A DNA stretch of 64,000 nucleotides from Temnothorax longispinosus. Its lineage: Eukaryota; Arthropoda; Insecta; Hymenoptera; Formicidae. Positions 61,272 to 64,000 of this stretch are shown in pieces. Below the pieces are notes generated by a model, which saw only the letters and a program-made list of their open reading frames with translations, searched no databases and was not told where the DNA came from. Both the position numbers and the translations under genes were made by a program. The stretch spans positions 17,913,692-17,977,691 of the forward strand of contig NC_092367.1 of assembly GCF_030848805.1 (NCBI RefSeq), given 5' to 3'. Every line of letters begins with the position of its first letter. Within the stretch, counting starts at the first letter, position 1.

Positions 61272-64000
61272 GGGAGTTTACGCGAAGAAAGAGAGATATG
61301 ACAGCAGAAAATTGTGCGGTTACTAATGAACGATCGAATGATCGAGCGATCGGTCAGTCGGTTAGAGGTGCGTTCGGAGAAAGCTGGGTGAATCGTCCTT
61401 AGGACGTTCTGTGCAACATCATCAAGGCCGTTTCCCTCGACTGCCGGCGACGACGATTCCGCCGTGAAACCGTTAACCCAATTATTTATTGAACGGCCGA
61501 TCGAGCGAATCGCATTCCTCAGACGCGACAGTACAGCGGCGCAGGAGGGAAATAACAGGAAACGTAGCGACCAGCGCATCGGGATCGATCAAAATGATTG
61601 CGAACCGTGTAATCGGCCGATGTCAGTATAGTATTTTTTTTCCCTCTCATTCGCTACCGTTCACGCGGTCGTTTGACTCATGAAACGCGTCGTTCGTTTT
61701 CTAATGTCCGCCGATTACCACGTCTGTCTGTATTAATTTAAATAATTTCTTAAGTGAATTGTGCGTTAGAGATACGTCCGACGTGCTTTCCAATTGCGCG
61801 AGATACGCTTTTCAACCTCACGAGTCTCTGATAAAGTAACCATTCGTTATGCTTAATGGTGGCTTAATAATATCAAGCGGGAGGTTCTTTTATTTCTCTC
61901 TTTTTTTTGTGAACATTTTCTCGCGTAGAAAGAAAGAGAGGAAAATGATCGTCCGCGCGATATCGAGGGTCCAATTTTGCGCATTTATTCGAAACGGTAC
62001 TTCTCTTTCAAGGACGCGCACCTCGTGTCTTTCGCGAATTGCCTAACCCAGTTACGGCCATCACGCGAACGTGTTCAGCTGCATGCACGTTGCATATCTC
62101 CCCGGGTGGGAACAGGGTCGCGCGCGAGAGGACAAGGGGGATGAGATTAGATCCTCGAATACATTCCGCCGGTTCGGCGCGACCGTAATCGGCGACCTGA
62201 CGTAACAGGTCTCTAACTGTCCCCGGCGCCATTTTGAGAACGGTGAACGGAGAACGACGGCCGTTGTAACGCCGGCTGTATAACGCGATAAGCCAGCCGA
62301 AGTTACGTTTCGAGCTACTGGCGCAAGTGGCTTTTGCAATTTGAGCCGAAACAGCTGATGGGCGAAGTCGATAGCGCTACCTGCAACTTTCTATTGATTA
62401 ACTCGGCATTGACTCTTCAGACCTAAATACTCGCTTTTCCTCGGTGTTAGATTGCACGTTGAAGGCGCCTTTTAAAAGCTCCGCGATTTTAAGTGCATAA
62501 TCTCGACAACGATTTATTGGAACTTATGTTTAATAATAAGGAAATGAAAGAAGTAAATTCACAAACTTTATTTTGTGTTACAATTAGTGATTTATTTTCG
62601 CTCTTTTACTCTTATATAAATCGGTTCATTAAAATGTAGAATAACAACGATTTGATAAAAATATAATAAAATTGCTGTTGTATTTGTTCATATATAAACA
62701 TGAATCCTTATTTTTGCTTACAAGAAAATTCTTTTAATGAGATATATGTATGTCGACGTTTTCCCCGCTCAGTTTACCACGGTTTTCAACTAAAATTTCA
62801 CGTTTCATAAATTTAACGTTAGCGACGACTTTTTTTTTATGGGGACGTTCTCTTCTTGCCATTTACAGCCGCACTGCCTTTATTTTGTCAAAACACTGGA
62901 ACGGACAAAAGCAAAGTCAGCGAAGCGGCGCACGAATAAAATCGTCGGCGCGATTAGAATTATCCGTGCGAATGGCGCTCGTGACAAACTATCCATTACT
63001 ATACTAACCGGTATATACGTGAGGACGTCTATCGAGGAGTCGTAGACCCCCGTTGAAAGTCTAACGTGATAGAAACTCAAATGAAAGCTGCCCGACGAAG
63101 GAAGCGAGCGGGAAGGCGATCAAGAAGTCGCGCGCCTCGATGTATATATATACTCGATCGCGATTGACTTTTATAACTGTTCGATGCGGCGCGAGTTTTT
63201 TTCTCCGCCACGCAGAAACTCCCCGTCACGAAGATCGATCGTCGATTCGATCGGCGATCGCCCACATTCTCGCCAGTGAGAGAGACTAGTGCAATCGCGT
63301 GCACGCGAGACTCTTCTGGTGAAAGAATCGTCGATTTTCACTGCGTGCCATTCAAACGGGTAACTCGAGACAGAAAAGGAAGACAAGCAATCGACGGGTA
63401 ATCGGCGTTTTAATTTTGTCCGATTTCCATTGATTTGCAATTGTCGTTCATCTCGGCCGTTCGAATATTAGAAATCGACGGTGCACAGCTGCTCGGTCGA
63501 CTATCTCGGTTCGCGAAAGCGTAGATAAGTCACCACTTCGCCAAAAAATACATACGTATGTTCATACGCGAGCACGCATGTCTGTGGCAACTGATTAAAT
63601 TAATTTCACCCGGTCGTACCGAGGCGCGGGTACGATCGGTCGAAGCGCCAATGAAGGGTGACCCATATATCCTAACATCGTTCCGCAACGTGCTGACAGA
63701 GAGCCGCGGTAAGAAAAAGTCCAGTTATCTCGGTACCGATATGTTAATTCAAAAGTAATAAGACATTTAGCGAGGCCTCCTTCTCCCGATCCGATCCGGT
63801 CTTGCGAGCCGGACGAACGATGACTCGGTCAGGTGAAGGCAGACGAATTTTAAATGGTGAAAGTCCAGCCGGAGAGCGATCGCGACCGAAAAAAATTCGC
63901 GTTGTCCCATCCCGCGGCGGCATTTTTGCGCGGCAACGTGAGAGAATTACTCGGGAACGAGGATTGTGTTTTGCCGACGGTCGCAATCCGGCGATAATTT

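Larger units (their letters stand above)
49794..64000. other. Long region without supported gene
   Basis: No convincing coding exon in about 14 kb. It holds candidate core promoters, CpG-rich blocks (52250-52720; 53880-54170; 62040-62340; 63060-63500), palindromes, simple repeats and an AT-rich cluster of TAATTG motifs. It could be the regulatory domain or a large intron of a gene outside the window. Confidence 0.4.

Noticed and set aside
63168..63175. TATAAAAG on the minus strand near a CpG-rich block
   Set aside because: A perfect TATA match, but no initiator at the right distance and no transcript or exon to attach it to.

Overview
This is a eukaryotic nuclear window. It is AT-rich with scattered CpG-rich blocks, its genes are split by GT-AG introns, and long stretches hold no coding sequence. 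The gene families and the compact exon style fit an insect, probably a hymenopteran such as an ant. That placement is inference from gene content and composition, not from a database match. Exons were assembled by eye from reading frame, splice sites and phase continuity.

Layout. (1) About 4.9-18.6 kb, minus strand: an unrecognised gene with at least nine coding exons. It encodes a roughly 408-residue protein with an N-terminal hydrophobic hairpin and a long acidic, serine-rich tail; its last exon lies about 11 kb from the previous firm one. (2) 18.6-23.9 kb: no coding gene, but promoter-like motifs. (3) 23.9-28.0 kb, minus: Eb1 (microtubule plus-end protein, MAPRE family), with two alternative copies of the exon for the second half of the calponin-homology domain and a skippable 48-nt exon. 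(4) 28.63-29.20 kb, plus: dynactin subunit 3 (p24), head to head with Eb1 across a CpG-rich shared promoter region. (5) 30.3-41.3 kb, minus: a very large type II transmembrane protein (about 2,516 aa) with SEA-like and EGF-like domains, a mucin-like stalk, five LDL-receptor class A repeats, an SRCR domain and a serine-protease-like domain that has lost its catalytic His and Ser. (6) 41.3-64 kb: the 5' region of that gene and then more than 20 kb without a convincing gene; one possible short start exon near 49.8 kb, candidate promoters, hairpins, simple repeats and GC islands.

Functional links. Eb1 and dynactin act in the same process: EB1 at growing microtubule ends recruits CAP-Gly proteins, including dynactin's p150 subunit, through its C-terminal EEY motif. 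p24 belongs to the dynactin shoulder. Divergent transcription from a shared promoter could co-regulate them. The transmembrane pseudoprotease is more likely a receptor or matrix-interacting protein than an enzyme. No rRNA, tRNA, CRISPR array or intact transposon was recognised.
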